A DNA stretch of 26,282 bases from JAWXVD01 sp044425705 (GTDB lineage: Bacteria > Bacillota > Clostridia > Lachnospirales > Lachnospiraceae): contig JAWXVD010000040.1 in NCBI GenBank assembly GCA_044425705.1, positions 1 to 26,282 of the forward strand, written 5' to 3'. Below are positions 1-8,552 of the stretch, in pieces. The first letter of the stretch is position 1; each line of letters begins with the position of its first letter. A model generated the notes under the pieces. The model saw only the letters and a program-made list of their open reading frames with translations, did no database searches and was not told where the DNA came from. A program made the translations under genes and the position numbers.

Positions 1-2
1 AG

Positions 3-689
3 CAGGCACGATTAGAGGCGGAGCAAGAATCAGCAGTTGCAGCTATGACACAGGAAGAGATGGAGGAAGCCATCGCCAGTCATGTGCAAGAGCAAGATGA
101 AGAAGCACAACCACATGAACCCATTGATTTTGAAGGACTGCAAGAGTTGAATGAAGATGTGTATGCTTGGATTTCTATTCCAGGAACAGAGATAGAATAT
201 CCCATTGTACAGCATGAAACTGATGATACGTATTATCTAAATTACAATATAGACGGCTCTTATGGATACCCAGGCTGTATTTATACAGAAAAATTAAATG
301 CAAAAGATTTTTCGGATCCTAATACCCTAATTTATGGTCACAATATGAAGAATGGAACCATGTTTGCAGGATTACATTCGTATTTTGATAAAGATTTCTT
401 TGATGAAAATCAAATAATATATATTTATATGCCAGACCAAACCATAACCTATCAAATATTTGCGGCGTATATCTATGATGACAGACATCTGTTATATAGT
501 TTTGATTTTACAGATGAAGAAGTATATGGTACCTATTTAGAAGAGATATTTAGTCGGCGGGATATGCAGACGAACTTAAATACAGAGGTAGAGGTCACAA
601 CGGAGAGTAAAATTATCACATTGTGTACCTGTATAGGAGATCAACCAGACAATCGGTTGCTGGTACAGGCTGTACGGGTGGAAAAATAG
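3..689 (+). CDS. srtB: Class B sortase (5' end cut by window edge)
   Basis: Cysteine transpeptidase that cleaves a sorting motif and attaches secreted proteins to peptidoglycan on the outer face of the membrane. Counting from the ATG at 45, the sequence shows the sortase core: NEDVYAWISIPGT (residues 36-48), the catalytic His in LIYGHNMKNGT (H99), the catalytic Cys in TLCTC (C196), and the Arg in DNRLLVQAV (R204). The insertion between the His and Cys strands fits class B. The frame is open with no stop back to the first bases of the window, and no N-terminal membrane anchor is seen. The true start therefore lies upstream and the ATG at 45 is internal. The next gene encodes a secreted protein with an APKTGE motif, a natural candidate substrate. 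The family call is secure; the substrate is inferred from proximity. Confidence 0.9.
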   Translation, partial: QARLEAEQESAVAAMTQEEMEEAIASHVQEQDEEAQPHEPIDFEGLQELNEDVYAWISIPGTEIEYPIVQHETDDTYYLNYNIDGSYGYPGCIYTEKLNAKDFSDPNTLIYGHNMKNGTMFAGLHSYFDKDFFDENQIIYIYMPDQTITYQIFAAYIYDDRHLLYSFDFTDEEVYGTYLEEIFSRRDMQTNLNTEVEVTTESKIITLCTCIGDQPDNRLLVQAVRVEK

Positions 690-730
690 TAAATTATTGA
701 AAGTGATGCATGAAGGGTAGGATGTGAAAC

Positions 731-758
731 TTGAAAATATGGAAAGCATCAATATGAT
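731..758 (+). promoter_or_regulatory. Possible sigma-A type promoter
   Basis: TTGAAA (731-736) and TATGAT (753-758) are separated by 16 bp, upstream of the secreted-protein gene at 824. A second TATAAT lies at 788-793 without a good -35 box. The gap after the sortase stop (690) leaves room for an independent promoter. This rests on motif match only. Confidence 0.35.
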
Positions 759-823
759 AAAAGAATTTAAAAATCAATAACAGACATTATAATAAATCAC
801 ACAGAAAGAATGAGGGAATCAAA

Positions 824-1378
824 ATGAAAAGAATGTATGCAGTATTATTAACAGTGGCATTAGCAACAGCAGTAGTTATGCCAAACTTTGCAGCAAGCAG
901 TCCAGCAATTGAAGAAGAAGTGGAATCCACGACAACGACAACAACGACCACAGATGAGGAAGAAATTGCACCACCAAGTGCGGTCAGCATTGATGTACCT
1001 GATTTGGTTATTTCATCTTTGGATACTAGTATTAAAACAGAAGTTGCCAGTGTAGTGTCTAATCCACAAGTGTTAATAGATTTAAGTGTACCTACAACAG
1101 CAAAATTAATATCTTCCTTTGATGCACATTATGATGGAGTTATTCCAGCAGGTGGAATTCAAGTGCCGATTCAAGTATTAGAAGCAAAAACAGGAGATTA
1201 TGCCTATGTACTCCATAGAAATTCTGTAACAGGGACTTGGGAAAAAGTTGGAGAAGGATTTCTGGGGGCAGACTTAACCGTAGTTGCAACATTTACAAGC
1301 TTCTCACCAGTGGCAGTTATGATTGTAGATGCAGCAGATGTTGACTCGGTTGTGAAAGCGCCTAAGACAGGGGAATAA
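824..1378 (+). CDS. Secreted Thr-rich protein ending at an APKTGE sorting motif, anchor missing
   Basis: 184 aa exported protein of unknown role. It has an N-terminal signal peptide (hydrophobic stretch about residues 5-19, AAS-type cleavage site near 23-25). An acidic linker with eight consecutive Thr (36-43) follows, then a compact C-terminal domain (about 100-170) with GDYAYVLHRNS, GTWEKV and ATFTSFSPVAVM. That pattern is common just before the anchor in clostridial sortase substrates. The protein stops directly after APKTGE, without the hydrophobic segment and basic tail a sortase substrate needs. The +1 frame stays open from 1374 to 1487 and encodes a partly hydrophobic tail (VIMGLLIASV), so a frameshift in the G4 run at 1370-1373 may have removed the anchor. 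The start is supported by GAGGG at 812-816. It could be a released protein or a broken gene. Confidence 0.75.
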   Translation: MKRMYAVLLTVALATAVVMPNFAASSPAIEEEVESTTTTTTTTDEEEIAPPSAVSIDVPDLVISSLDTSIKTEVASVVSNPQVLIDLSVPTTAKLISSFDAHYDGVIPAGGIQVPIQVLEAKTGDYAYVLHRNSVTGTWEKVGEGFLGADLTVVATFTSFSPVAVMIVDAADVDSVVKAPKTGE

Positions 1379-1428
1379 GAATATAGAAGTTGAAGTAATA
1401 ATGGGGTTACTGATTGCAAGTGTGAGGC

Positions 1429-1463
1429 TTGGAGAAGACTTCATTTATTGCTCCAACTTTTTT
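1429..1463 (+). terminator. Weak Rho-independent terminator candidate
   Basis: TTGGAG (1429-1434) can pair with CTCCAA (1451-1456) across a 16-nt loop, followed after one C by six T (1458-1463). The stem is short and the loop long, so it is marginal. It lies where a terminator between the secreted-protein gene and the capsule operon would be expected. Confidence 0.35.
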
Positions 1464-1490
1464 GCCGTTGTCGAGAGAATTGATTAGAAT
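1462..1490 (+). promoter_or_regulatory. Possible promoter of the capsule operon
   Basis: TTGCCG (1462-1467) and TAGAAT (1485-1490) are 17 bp apart, directly after the terminator candidate and about 45 bp before the phosphatase start. The -10 box matches consensus at 5 of 6 positions and the -35 box at 4 of 6. No other convincing promoter is visible between here and the flippase gene, so this could drive the whole cluster. This is inference from sequence only. Confidence 0.4.
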
Positions 1491-1535
1491 ATGAGGCGGA
1501 AAGAGTAGCAGAAAATTCATGGAGGCGTTTGGGAA

Positions 1536-2279
1536 ATGGATGGAAGTATGGGGGTTCCAATCATAGATATACATTCACATATTTTGCCATATCTAGATGA
1601 TGGAGCTAGAAATATGGCAGAGGCAATTGCCATGGCAGCAGATGCCTATGATGGTGGAACGCGAGTCATGGTGGTGACGCCCCATGCTAACCAAAAAGGG
1701 CGGTTTGAAAATTATGCAACTAGCCAGATGCAGGATATTTTTGAAAAATTTCAATGGGAGCTAGTGAGAAACCAGATTCCTTTAGTTGTATTACCAGGTA
1801 TGGAAATATACGCATCAAAAGATATGGTATCTTATATTAGAAGAAAAAGGCTGACACCTTTGGCAGGTAGCAAGGTGTTTCTAGTGGAATTTTCTTTTAG
1901 GACTACTATTAAGGAAATTGAGTATTTGTTAGAGGAAATGCTTTATGCAGGATTTCAACCTATGATAGCACATCCAGAACGATATACATGGCGAGGAGAT
2001 ATCATAGAAGAAGTTATGGCACTGAAGGAACAAGGTTGTTACATACAAGTAAATGGTGACAGTGTATTAGGTGATTTAGGAGAAGAAGCCAGATACAATG
2101 CTAATAAATTGTTGGAGGCAGATTTAGTAGATGTGATAAGCAGTGATTGCCACAGCTTACGGTTTCGAAGAGGCAATTTAGAACAAGTACAAGAGCATTT
2201 AATTCAGGAATACGGTAATCAACGAGCAGAAATGCTTTTGTATAATAAAGCAAAAGAACTATTACAGATTAAGATATAA
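1536..2279 (+). CDS. cpsB: CpsB/YwqE-type PHP-family tyrosine-protein phosphatase
   Basis: Metal-dependent phosphatase that removes phosphate from the Tyr-rich tail of capsule BY-kinases in the cytoplasm, tuning polymer length and export. The PHP metal-binding set is intact: DIHSHILP (D11, H13, H15), TPH (H50), GMEIY (E90), HPERY (H146) and SDCHS (D204, H206). The length of 247 aa is usual for the family. GGAGG lies about 11 nt before the ATG; an internal ATG at 1548 is less likely. It is the first gene of the capsule cluster, and two BY-kinases, its expected substrates, follow one gene later. Confidence 0.93.
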   Translation: MDGSMGVPIIDIHSHILPYLDDGARNMAEAIAMAADAYDGGTRVMVVTPHANQKGRFENYATSQMQDIFEKFQWELVRNQIPLVVLPGMEIYASKDMVSYIRRKRLTPLAGSKVFLVEFSFRTTIKEIEYLLEEMLYAGFQPMIAHPERYTWRGDIIEEVMALKEQGCYIQVNGDSVLGDLGEEARYNANKLLEADLVDVISSDCHSLRFRRGNLEQVQEHLIQEYGNQRAEMLLYNKAKELLQIKI

Positions 2280-2294
2280 GGGATAGGTATTAAG

Positions 2295-3257
2295 ATGAGA
2301 GTCATTAAGATTATGGCAATAACTTTGTTTATATGTGCCACTGTTTTATTTGGATTTGCGGTGTATACGGTAGTGGATGCAAACAGTAGATTGGCACCAA
2401 CCATTATCGTTCCAGAGGGAATCATACAAGTAAGCATAGAAGATGAAGATGCAGTGTTGTTGGAAGGTATAACGGCAAAGGATCTAGAGGATGGTGATAT
2501 CAGTGAACATATTATGATAGAATCACTATCAGATTTACAGGAAGAAAACACCAGAGTCATCACAGTAGCTGTTGTAGATAGTGATAACAATGTGGTAAGA
2601 GCCACAAGGACCATACAGTATACTGATTATAGGGAACCAGTATTGGCATTAACACAAGCCATTCGAATAGAAAAAGGGACATCCTTTGAGGCTAGTAATT
2701 TCTTTCGAGCATGGGATGTGTTAGATGGGAATATTACAGGACGTATTTTGCAATATGAAATAGAAGGCAGTCAATTTGATATGAATAGTGCAGGTTTTTA
2801 TCCTTTGCAAATATCTGTGACTAATAGTGTCAATGATACTGTGGCAGTGGAGGTGACGGTAGAGGTATATGACCCGATTGTAGAAGCGCTAGCAGCAAAA
2901 ATAGATTTAAGTGAATATATCCACTATTTAGAAATTGGTGATGAATTTGATCCTCTTGACTATGTGAAATTTGTGTCTGTGGATGGAGTTGGATATGATA
3001 TCACAGAAGATGGTATTTTAGAGAACACACAGGATCGAGAACAATATGAAGCGGCGAAAGAGATGGAAACTGAGCTCACCAGTGAAGAATTTGAAGAAAA
3101 ATATGAGGTGAGAACTTATGATTTCACCAATATTAAAGTTACAAATCCAGTGAATACAAAGGTAAGCGGTTGGTATGAAATATCTTATAGTATTGTAGAT
3201 TTAGCAGGAAGTAGTACTGTGCGGTATGCATTGGTGTATGTATCTGAGGAGGAATAA
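2295..3257 (+). CDS. Membrane-anchored extracellular protein with DUF5011/Ig-like repeats
   Basis: 320 aa protein with one N-terminal membrane segment or uncleaved signal (residues 5-26); the rest is predicted outside the cell. Two Ig-like/DUF5011-type repeats are visible by their D-G-D/N-I-(S/T) turns: KDLEDGDIS in about residues 35-115 and AWDVLDGNIT in about 116-195. A third beta-rich region (about 198-318) contains a charged insertion (EAAKEMETELTSEEFEEKYE). No catalytic motif is seen. It starts 15 nt after the phosphatase stop, and its own stop lies 1 nt before the next start, so it is firmly within the operon. A scaffold or adaptor role for the export machinery or polymer attachment is my guess; the function is unknown. 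Confidence 0.8.
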   Translation: MRVIKIMAITLFICATVLFGFAVYTVVDANSRLAPTIIVPEGIIQVSIEDEDAVLLEGITAKDLEDGDISEHIMIESLSDLQEENTRVITVAVVDSDNNVVRATRTIQYTDYREPVLALTQAIRIEKGTSFEASNFFRAWDVLDGNITGRILQYEIEGSQFDMNSAGFYPLQISVTNSVNDTVAVEVTVEVYDPIVEALAAKIDLSEYIHYLEIGDEFDPLDYVKFVSVDGVGYDITEDGILENTQDREQYEAAKEMETELTSEEFEEKYEVRTYDFTNIKVTNPVNTKVSGWYEISYSIVDLAGSSTVRYALVYVSEEE

Positions 3258-3258
3258 G

Positions 3259-4608
3259 ATGGAGTATAAACAACAGTTACGGGAAGGTGATTCCTTCCGT
3301 TTAGATATGCCTAGTATAGTAAGGGATTTAAAAAACAATATTATTCCTATGATATTAGTGGCCATTGCTACCAGTATGTTGATCTATACTTATCAAGTTT
3401 TTGTGGGAGATGATGTGTATAGCAGTGTGGCAAGATTTACCATCAGTAGTGACGGTAGTAAATACATTAGTAATACCGGACAAGCACAGGAATCTATTAG
3501 CTTCCTACAAAATGTTTTACAGTCAGATGTGTTTCGAAGATTGATTACAAATGAGATAGGATTTGAAGAGTATACTACAAGCTTAAGCAGTATCACCAAT
3601 ACAAATATGGTGACTATGACAGTAACATCAAGCACTCCAGAGAAGTCTTTTTTAGCCATGCAGGCAATCTTAAATCAATATCCTACCTTTGTGGATAGTT
3701 TAGGGCAGGAAATATATACCATGATGATGGAAACGCCTACGGTACCTGAAGGGATTACCAATGGAAATACAAAAATCATTATCTTGATTGCTGGTTTCTT
3801 TGCAGGAGCGTTGGCATATGCCTATTTAGTTGTATTGCTTTCTATCACAAGATCCACAGTAAAAAATGATATTGAAATGGAAGAGAAGATAGATGCCTCA
3901 ATGTTAGGAGTAATTCCTTTTGAGAAAAGGAACAAGGTGGATCAGTCAAAATTTTCCACCAGATTTATGGAAGAGTATCAACTTTGTGCCACTACGCTTA
4001 TGTATCAAATGAGTAGAAAAGCATATAAGACACTATTAGTCACCAGTGCCATGCCTCATGAAGGAAAAACAACTAGTACCTTAAATTTGGCATTGGCAAT
4101 GAGTCGAGAAAATAAAAAGGTTTTGGTAATTGATGGAGACTTTAAAAACCCATCCATTGCAAAAACAATAGAAGTGCCAGAAAGTAAAGTAAATGGATTA
4201 ATCTCTACCCTAAAGGAAGGAGAAAATCCATCAGATTATTATTACAAAATGCCTAATAAAGAAGTATATTGTCTTACATTGGGACGTAGCTATTCTGCAT
4301 TAGAGAAGAGCTTTAGTGATGGCAGTTTTCAAAAATTACTGGAGCAGGTGGCAGATCAGTTCGATTATGTGCTAATAGACAGCGGCCCGATTACATTGGT
4401 GGCAGAAACAGAATTATTAGTAGGAATTTGTCATGCATCTGTGCTTTTAGTGGCCCAAGACTTAGCCAGCGCAGAGGCCATTAATTATGTGGTGGAAGTG
4501 CTACAAGGCGATGGAGAGTGTTTAGGAACTATCTTTAAAGAAATGTATCCAAAGGCAAACAAGAAGCGATATGGTTATGGGTATGAACACTATACAGGTA
4601 GGGTTTGA
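3259..4608 (+). CDS. Fused Wzz/BY-kinase, first of two (Wzc-like)
   Basis: 449 aa chain-length regulator fused to a bacterial tyrosine kinase. Two membrane segments (about 29-46 and 172-195) flank an extracellular Wzz-like region. The cytoplasmic P-loop kinase follows: Walker A AMPHEGKTT (K270), Walker A' VLVIDGD (D292, D294) and Walker B YVLIDSGP (D374). The tail has only four clustered Tyr (438, 440, 442, 445) as autophosphorylation candidates. Many Firmicutes split this protein into CpsC- and CpsD-like parts; here they are one chain. I chose ATG 3259 because GAGGAGG (3246-3252) precedes it; an upstream in-frame start at 3226 would overlap the previous gene and add eleven residues unlike the family. 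It likely acts with the next gene and the CpsB phosphatase. Confidence 0.9.
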   Translation: MEYKQQLREGDSFRLDMPSIVRDLKNNIIPMILVAIATSMLIYTYQVFVGDDVYSSVARFTISSDGSKYISNTGQAQESISFLQNVLQSDVFRRLITNEIGFEEYTTSLSSITNTNMVTMTVTSSTPEKSFLAMQAILNQYPTFVDSLGQEIYTMMMETPTVPEGITNGNTKIIILIAGFFAGALAYAYLVVLLSITRSTVKNDIEMEEKIDASMLGVIPFEKRNKVDQSKFSTRFMEEYQLCATTLMYQMSRKAYKTLLVTSAMPHEGKTTSTLNLALAMSRENKKVLVIDGDFKNPSIAKTIEVPESKVNGLISTLKEGENPSDYYYKMPNKEVYCLTLGRSYSALEKSFSDGSFQKLLEQVADQFDYVLIDSGPITLVAETELLVGICHASVLLVAQDLASAEAINYVVEVLQGDGECLGTIFKEMYPKANKKRYGYGYEHYTGRV

Positions 4609-4625
4609 TAAGGAGTACATAAAAC

Positions 4626-6170
4626 ATGCAAGAAGGAAGAAAGAGTGATACACTCAATATAAAAGAAATCATGTTAGAATGGATGAAGATGGTGCTCCAT
4701 TTTTGGTACTTTGGTGTGCTAGGATGTGTGTTAGGGGCTATTTTCGGATATCTAATTGGAAATATGTTATATACACCACAGTATACTTCTTATGCATCGG
4801 TAGTAGTTAGACAAGGGTTTGCAGGAGAAAGTAGCGGGGAGGATTCCACAACAGAAGAATTGGAAAGTGTTAATCAAGTAGAGCTTACAGATCAGCTAGA
4901 TTTAATTGCCCAGTTAAGCAAAGTCAGTACCATAACTGACAATTCAGCACTTGCTACCTCTCTTAGTTATATTATGAATAGTGAAGTGATGCAGAAGATG
5001 ATAGCAGCAGAATTGAATTTGACAAAACTATCCTCCACCATTTCCGTATCGGAATTAGCAGGAACGAATCTACTAACAATTAAAGTGACAGACGCGAATG
5101 CAGCTGTAGCACAAGAGGTGTTAGATACATTATTGGCTAGTTATCCAAAGATAGCGGAGTATATCGTAGGTGTAACACAGTTAACCATGATAGAAAATAG
5201 TGGAGAAGCAATAGAGCCAAACAATGATTCGCCAGTGATACAAAATATAATCATCGGTATTTGTTATGGAATAGGGATTTTTGTCATTGTATTATTTTGT
5301 ATTATTTTGGGAAGAAAAACAGTGCATTCTAGTGATGATATGAAAGAATTAAAAGAAATCCAAGATTTGGGAAGTATTCCATATATTCATCACAAGAAAA
5401 AGTCTAGAAATGCAACATCAGCGGAACCAGAATATGAAAGAGAAAGCTTTATGCAAGCCAATTCTGCACTGGCAAATCAATTGATTCGAGATAGCAGGAA
5501 AATAAGAAATCAAGTATATTTGTTTACTAGTACACATGCAGGAGAAGGGAAATCTACGATTTCTCTACATACAGCTTTAATTCTTATGAGAAAGAAATAT
5601 AAAGTTTTACTGGTGGATGCTGATTTATATAATTCTTCTCTTTGTCGGGCATATCGCGGTGAAGCAGTAAAAAGGTTGCAGCATGTGTTAAAAGGAGAGT
5701 GCGAACCTAAGGATGCAATCATCCCTTATAAGAATACGAGACTCCATTATATTTTAGGAAATCAAGAAAAAAACAGTGAGGATCAATATCAATTACTATC
5801 AGGAAACAAGATGAAATTATTGGTTGAGGAATGGCGGAAAGAATATGATTTTATTTTAATTGACACACCACCTGTATCCTTGCTTGCAGAAGCGTCATTA
5901 TTGGGGCAGTTGGCAGACAAGGCAGTTTTGGTAGTGAGACAAAATCAAGTATATAAACTAGATGCGCTTAGAACCATTGAACGACTGGAAAACTCAGGAG
6001 TTGCACTGTTAGGGTTTGTTATGAATGGTGTAAAATACGGAAGAACAAGCTATGGTTATGGACATGGCAATTATTATGGCTACAGATATGGAAAAAAATA
6101 CGGATATTATGGAGAATACTATGGCGCAAGTGGAACAAGGAAAAAAAGTAGAATCAATAGAAGAACATAA
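4626..6170 (+). CDS. Fused Wzz/BY-kinase, second of two, with long Tyr-rich tail
   Basis: 514 aa protein with the same architecture as the preceding one. Membrane segments lie at about 26-49 and 207-229, with an extracellular Wzz-like part between them that contains an acidic loop (about 68-90). The kinase has Walker A STHAGEGKST (K309), Walker A' VLLVDAD (D331, D333) and Walker B ILIDTPP (D413). The tail at 471-499 holds 12 Tyr in 29 residues with a repeating Y-G pattern, a classic BY-kinase autophosphorylation cluster, and the protein ends in a very basic stretch. GGAG at 4612-4615 precedes the ATG. The last 50 nt overlap the next gene. The two kinases differ widely in sequence, so they look like old paralogs, perhaps one mainly regulatory and one mainly catalytic (inference). 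Confidence 0.92.
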   Translation: MQEGRKSDTLNIKEIMLEWMKMVLHFWYFGVLGCVLGAIFGYLIGNMLYTPQYTSYASVVVRQGFAGESSGEDSTTEELESVNQVELTDQLDLIAQLSKVSTITDNSALATSLSYIMNSEVMQKMIAAELNLTKLSSTISVSELAGTNLLTIKVTDANAAVAQEVLDTLLASYPKIAEYIVGVTQLTMIENSGEAIEPNNDSPVIQNIIIGICYGIGIFVIVLFCIILGRKTVHSSDDMKELKEIQDLGSIPYIHHKKKSRNATSAEPEYERESFMQANSALANQLIRDSRKIRNQVYLFTSTHAGEGKSTISLHTALILMRKKYKVLLVDADLYNSSLCRAYRGEAVKRLQHVLKGECEPKDAIIPYKNTRLHYILGNQEKNSEDQYQLLSGNKMKLLVEEWRKEYDFILIDTPPVSLLAEASLLGQLADKAVLVVRQNQVYKLDALRTIERLENSGVALLGFVMNGVKYGRTSYGYGHGNYYGYRYGKKYGYYGEYYGASGTRKKSRINRRT

Positions 6171-7281
6171 AAATAGTAAGAAAAAACTAGTTCTTTTAAT
6201 TGAAGCTATGGGTGGAGGCGTATTTACCTATATGGTGGATTTAGCTAATGAACTAACTGTATACTATGACGTAACAGTAGTATATGGCATTAGAAAGCAA
6301 ACACCGAAAGATTATAAACGATATTTCCTTCCAGAAGTACAATTGATAAAAATTGAACATTTTACAAGAGCTATTAAGCCTATGAAAGATTATAAGGCAT
6401 ATCAAGAAGTGAAAAAGGTAATTAAAACAATCCAACCAGATTTACTACATACTCACTCTTCAAAAGCTGGTGTAATAGGAAGAGTCTTAGGCATGGGTAT
6501 GGACGTTCCTTTGTTTTATACGCCTCATGGATATAGCTTCTTAATGAAAGAAGGAAAAAAAGTAAGTAAAATGTTATACTTTATGATTGAGTGGGCTTTA
6601 GGGAAAATAAATTGTACTACCATTGCTTGTAGTGAGGGTGAGTACCGAACAAGTCAAAAAGTTACGAAAAGAAGCTGCTTTGTTAATAATAGTGTAAACA
6701 CTAAGAAGTTGAAAGGGTATGTTTCTGCAATTGTAGCAGAAAAAAAGGATATAGAAATGACTATGGATGATGTGGTGATTTATACAATGGGACGGATTTG
6801 TACCCAAAAGAATCCTACCTTATTTAATCAAATTGCAGAAGCTATGCCTCATATGAAGTTTATGTGGATTGGAGATGGTGAGTTGCGCGAGGAGCTGACT
6901 AGTCCTAATATTACCATTACTGGTTGGGGTAATCGTAAAGAAGCATTACAATATGGTGCTAAATGCTCTATATTTATTTTACCTTCATTATGGGAAGGTT
7001 TGCCAATCTCCTTATTAGAATCCATGAGTATGAAAAAAATTTGCCTTGTCAGTGATGTAGTAGGAAATCGAGATGTGATTCAGCATGGTGTGAATGGTTT
7101 TGTGTGTAGTACTTTAGAAGAATATCTAAGTGCATTACATTTTATCTTGCAGAAAAAGCATAGAACCCAAGTGGAAGATATGATCCAAGAGGCTTATCAA
7201 AACATTCAAGATAGCTATGATACGAAGCTGATGGGAAAAGAATATGATAGAGTGTATCGAAAATATGCAAAAGAAAAATAG
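6121..7281 (+). CDS. GT4-family glycosyltransferase
   Basis: 386 aa GT-B retaining glycosyltransferase expected to add a sugar from a nucleotide donor to the lipid-linked repeat unit at the inner membrane face. Visible motifs are the glycine-rich N-terminal loop EAMGGGVFTYMV, PDLLHTHSSKAG and YTPHGYSF in the N-domain, and the donor-site EX7E motif EGLPISLLE (E292, E300) in the C-domain. I chose ATG 6121, 6 nt after GGAG (6111-6114). Earlier in-frame ATGs fall inside the Tyr-repeat coding region of the kinase gene and would add a Met-rich artefact. The 50-nt overlap with the kinase gene suggests translational coupling. The sugar is not predictable. Confidence 0.88.
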   Translation: MAQVEQGKKVESIEEHKNSKKKLVLLIEAMGGGVFTYMVDLANELTVYYDVTVVYGIRKQTPKDYKRYFLPEVQLIKIEHFTRAIKPMKDYKAYQEVKKVIKTIQPDLLHTHSSKAGVIGRVLGMGMDVPLFYTPHGYSFLMKEGKKVSKMLYFMIEWALGKINCTTIACSEGEYRTSQKVTKRSCFVNNSVNTKKLKGYVSAIVAEKKDIEMTMDDVVIYTMGRICTQKNPTLFNQIAEAMPHMKFMWIGDGELREELTSPNITITGWGNRKEALQYGAKCSIFILPSLWEGLPISLLESMSMKKICLVSDVVGNRDVIQHGVNGFVCSTLEEYLSALHFILQKKHRTQVEDMIQEAYQNIQDSYDTKLMGKEYDRVYRKYAKEK

Positions 7282-7307
7282 AAGAATAAAAATGTATGGA
7301 GAAAATT

Positions 7308-8486
7308 ATGCAGAATAGAGTAGGCATCGTATCTTGTTATTTCCATCCCAACTATGGCAGCATGTTGCAGGCTTACGCTACACAGAAAATCATAGAAGAG
7401 ATGGAATTTTCTTGCGAGAATATATGCATTGATGGTATCAAAAAAGAAATGGAACAATCTAAGGTTCGTTTTTATTTAAAACAGGTGGGAAATCCACAAG
7501 TGTTTACTGGTACCATCTTACGAATCGGTAAAAAAGTATTGTATAAAAAATTATTAAAAAAGACACTAGGAAAATCCTTGCAAGAAAGACAAACTTGTTT
7601 TACAAAATTTATAGAAGAACATTTCATCATATCAGCTGCTGCAGGCAGTAAAGCTGAATTAACAGAGACATGTAAACAATATGACACTATTGTTATCGGT
7701 AGTGATCAGCTGTGGTTACCTTCTAATATAGAAGCAGACTATTATACCTTAAACTGGGTACCAGAGGAAGTAAAGAAAGTTGCTTACGCCACAAGCTTTG
7801 GGACTTCCTTTTTACCAGAGAAGCTACAGGGAAAGGCAAGAGAGTTTTTACAGAGATTTCAATGCTTATCGGTGCGAGAGTATGCGGGCAAAGAAATGAT
7901 TCAGAAATATGCAGGATTAGAGGTACCGGTGGTTTGTGATCCAACTATCCTTTTTACAGGGGAAGAATGGATGGGAATTCAACAAGAACAGCCATTGATT
8001 ACAGGTGATTATATTCTTTGTTATTTTCTAGGGAATAATAAGGAAGATAGAGACTTTGCCGATAGGCTTAGAAAAGAAACAGGATGTAAGATTGTGGCAC
8101 TCTTGCACTTAGATGAATTTATCAAAGCAGATGAAGTTTATGCAGATGAAACGCCATTTTCAGTAGGCCCTGGTGAGCTGTTAAATCTCATTCGATGCGC
8201 CAATTATATTGTGACAGATTCCTTCCATGGCAGCGTGTTCTCTATGTTATATGGGAAAATCTTCTTCACTTCTCAAAGAGTAAGAAAAAAAGGACTGCTG
8301 AATACCAATTCCAGAATAGAGTCATTGATGCAGTTATCTGGAATTACGGGACGACTGATTACTGGAGATGAGAATGTAAGGGATTGTTTGGATAGAGAGA
8401 TTGATTATAAAGCAGTGCATGAAAACTTGGCTAGAGAAAGAGCGGCTGGGAGAGAATATTTGAGGCTGGCATTGGAAAGTGATTAG
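7308..8486 (+). CDS. Polysaccharide pyruvyl transferase family protein
   Basis: Member of the PS_pyruv_trans family (CsaB-like), which transfers a pyruvate ketal from phosphoenolpyruvate to a sugar or sits in polysaccharide clusters with related roles. Recognisable parts are the N-terminal SCYFHPNYGSMLQAYA, the central IGSDQLW and SFGTSF, and the C-terminal TDSFHGSVFSMLYGK, a hallmark of the family. The length is 392 aa from ATG 7308, which has GGAG 6 nt upstream. The ATG at 7296 overlaps that GGAG and is probably not used. If active, it would give the polymer a negatively charged pyruvate group. Substrate and linkage are unknown. Confidence 0.85.
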   Translation: MQNRVGIVSCYFHPNYGSMLQAYATQKIIEEMEFSCENICIDGIKKEMEQSKVRFYLKQVGNPQVFTGTILRIGKKVLYKKLLKKTLGKSLQERQTCFTKFIEEHFIISAAAGSKAELTETCKQYDTIVIGSDQLWLPSNIEADYYTLNWVPEEVKKVAYATSFGTSFLPEKLQGKAREFLQRFQCLSVREYAGKEMIQKYAGLEVPVVCDPTILFTGEEWMGIQQEQPLITGDYILCYFLGNNKEDRDFADRLRKETGCKIVALLHLDEFIKADEVYADETPFSVGPGELLNLIRCANYIVTDSFHGSVFSMLYGKIFFTSQRVRKKGLLNTNSRIESLMQLSGITGRLITGDENVRDCLDREIDYKAVHENLARERAAGREYLRLALESD

Positions 8487-8552
8487 TGGTTAGTAGATTA
8501 GGTGTTGCTTTTAGGTAGGGGACTTAGATGGTTTGGAAAGGGTGGTAGGTAA

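Noticed and set aside
787..990. Minus-strand ORF with a poly-Val run
   Set aside because: It is the antisense reading of the Thr-repeat codons of the secreted protein.
6052..6120. Upstream Met-rich extension of the first glycosyltransferase
   Set aside because: It is the shifted reading of the Y-G repeat codons of the kinase; GGAG precedes ATG 6121.
3259..6170. ParA/MinD-type partition ATPases
   Set aside because: Paired membrane segments, the Wzz-like extracellular part and Tyr-rich tails identify BY-kinases.
7296..7307. Upstream ATGs at 7296 and 13820 as starts
   Set aside because: In both cases the ATG overlaps the GGAG ribosome site, and a second ATG lies 6 nt after it. For the gene at 13832 the paralog confirms the later start.
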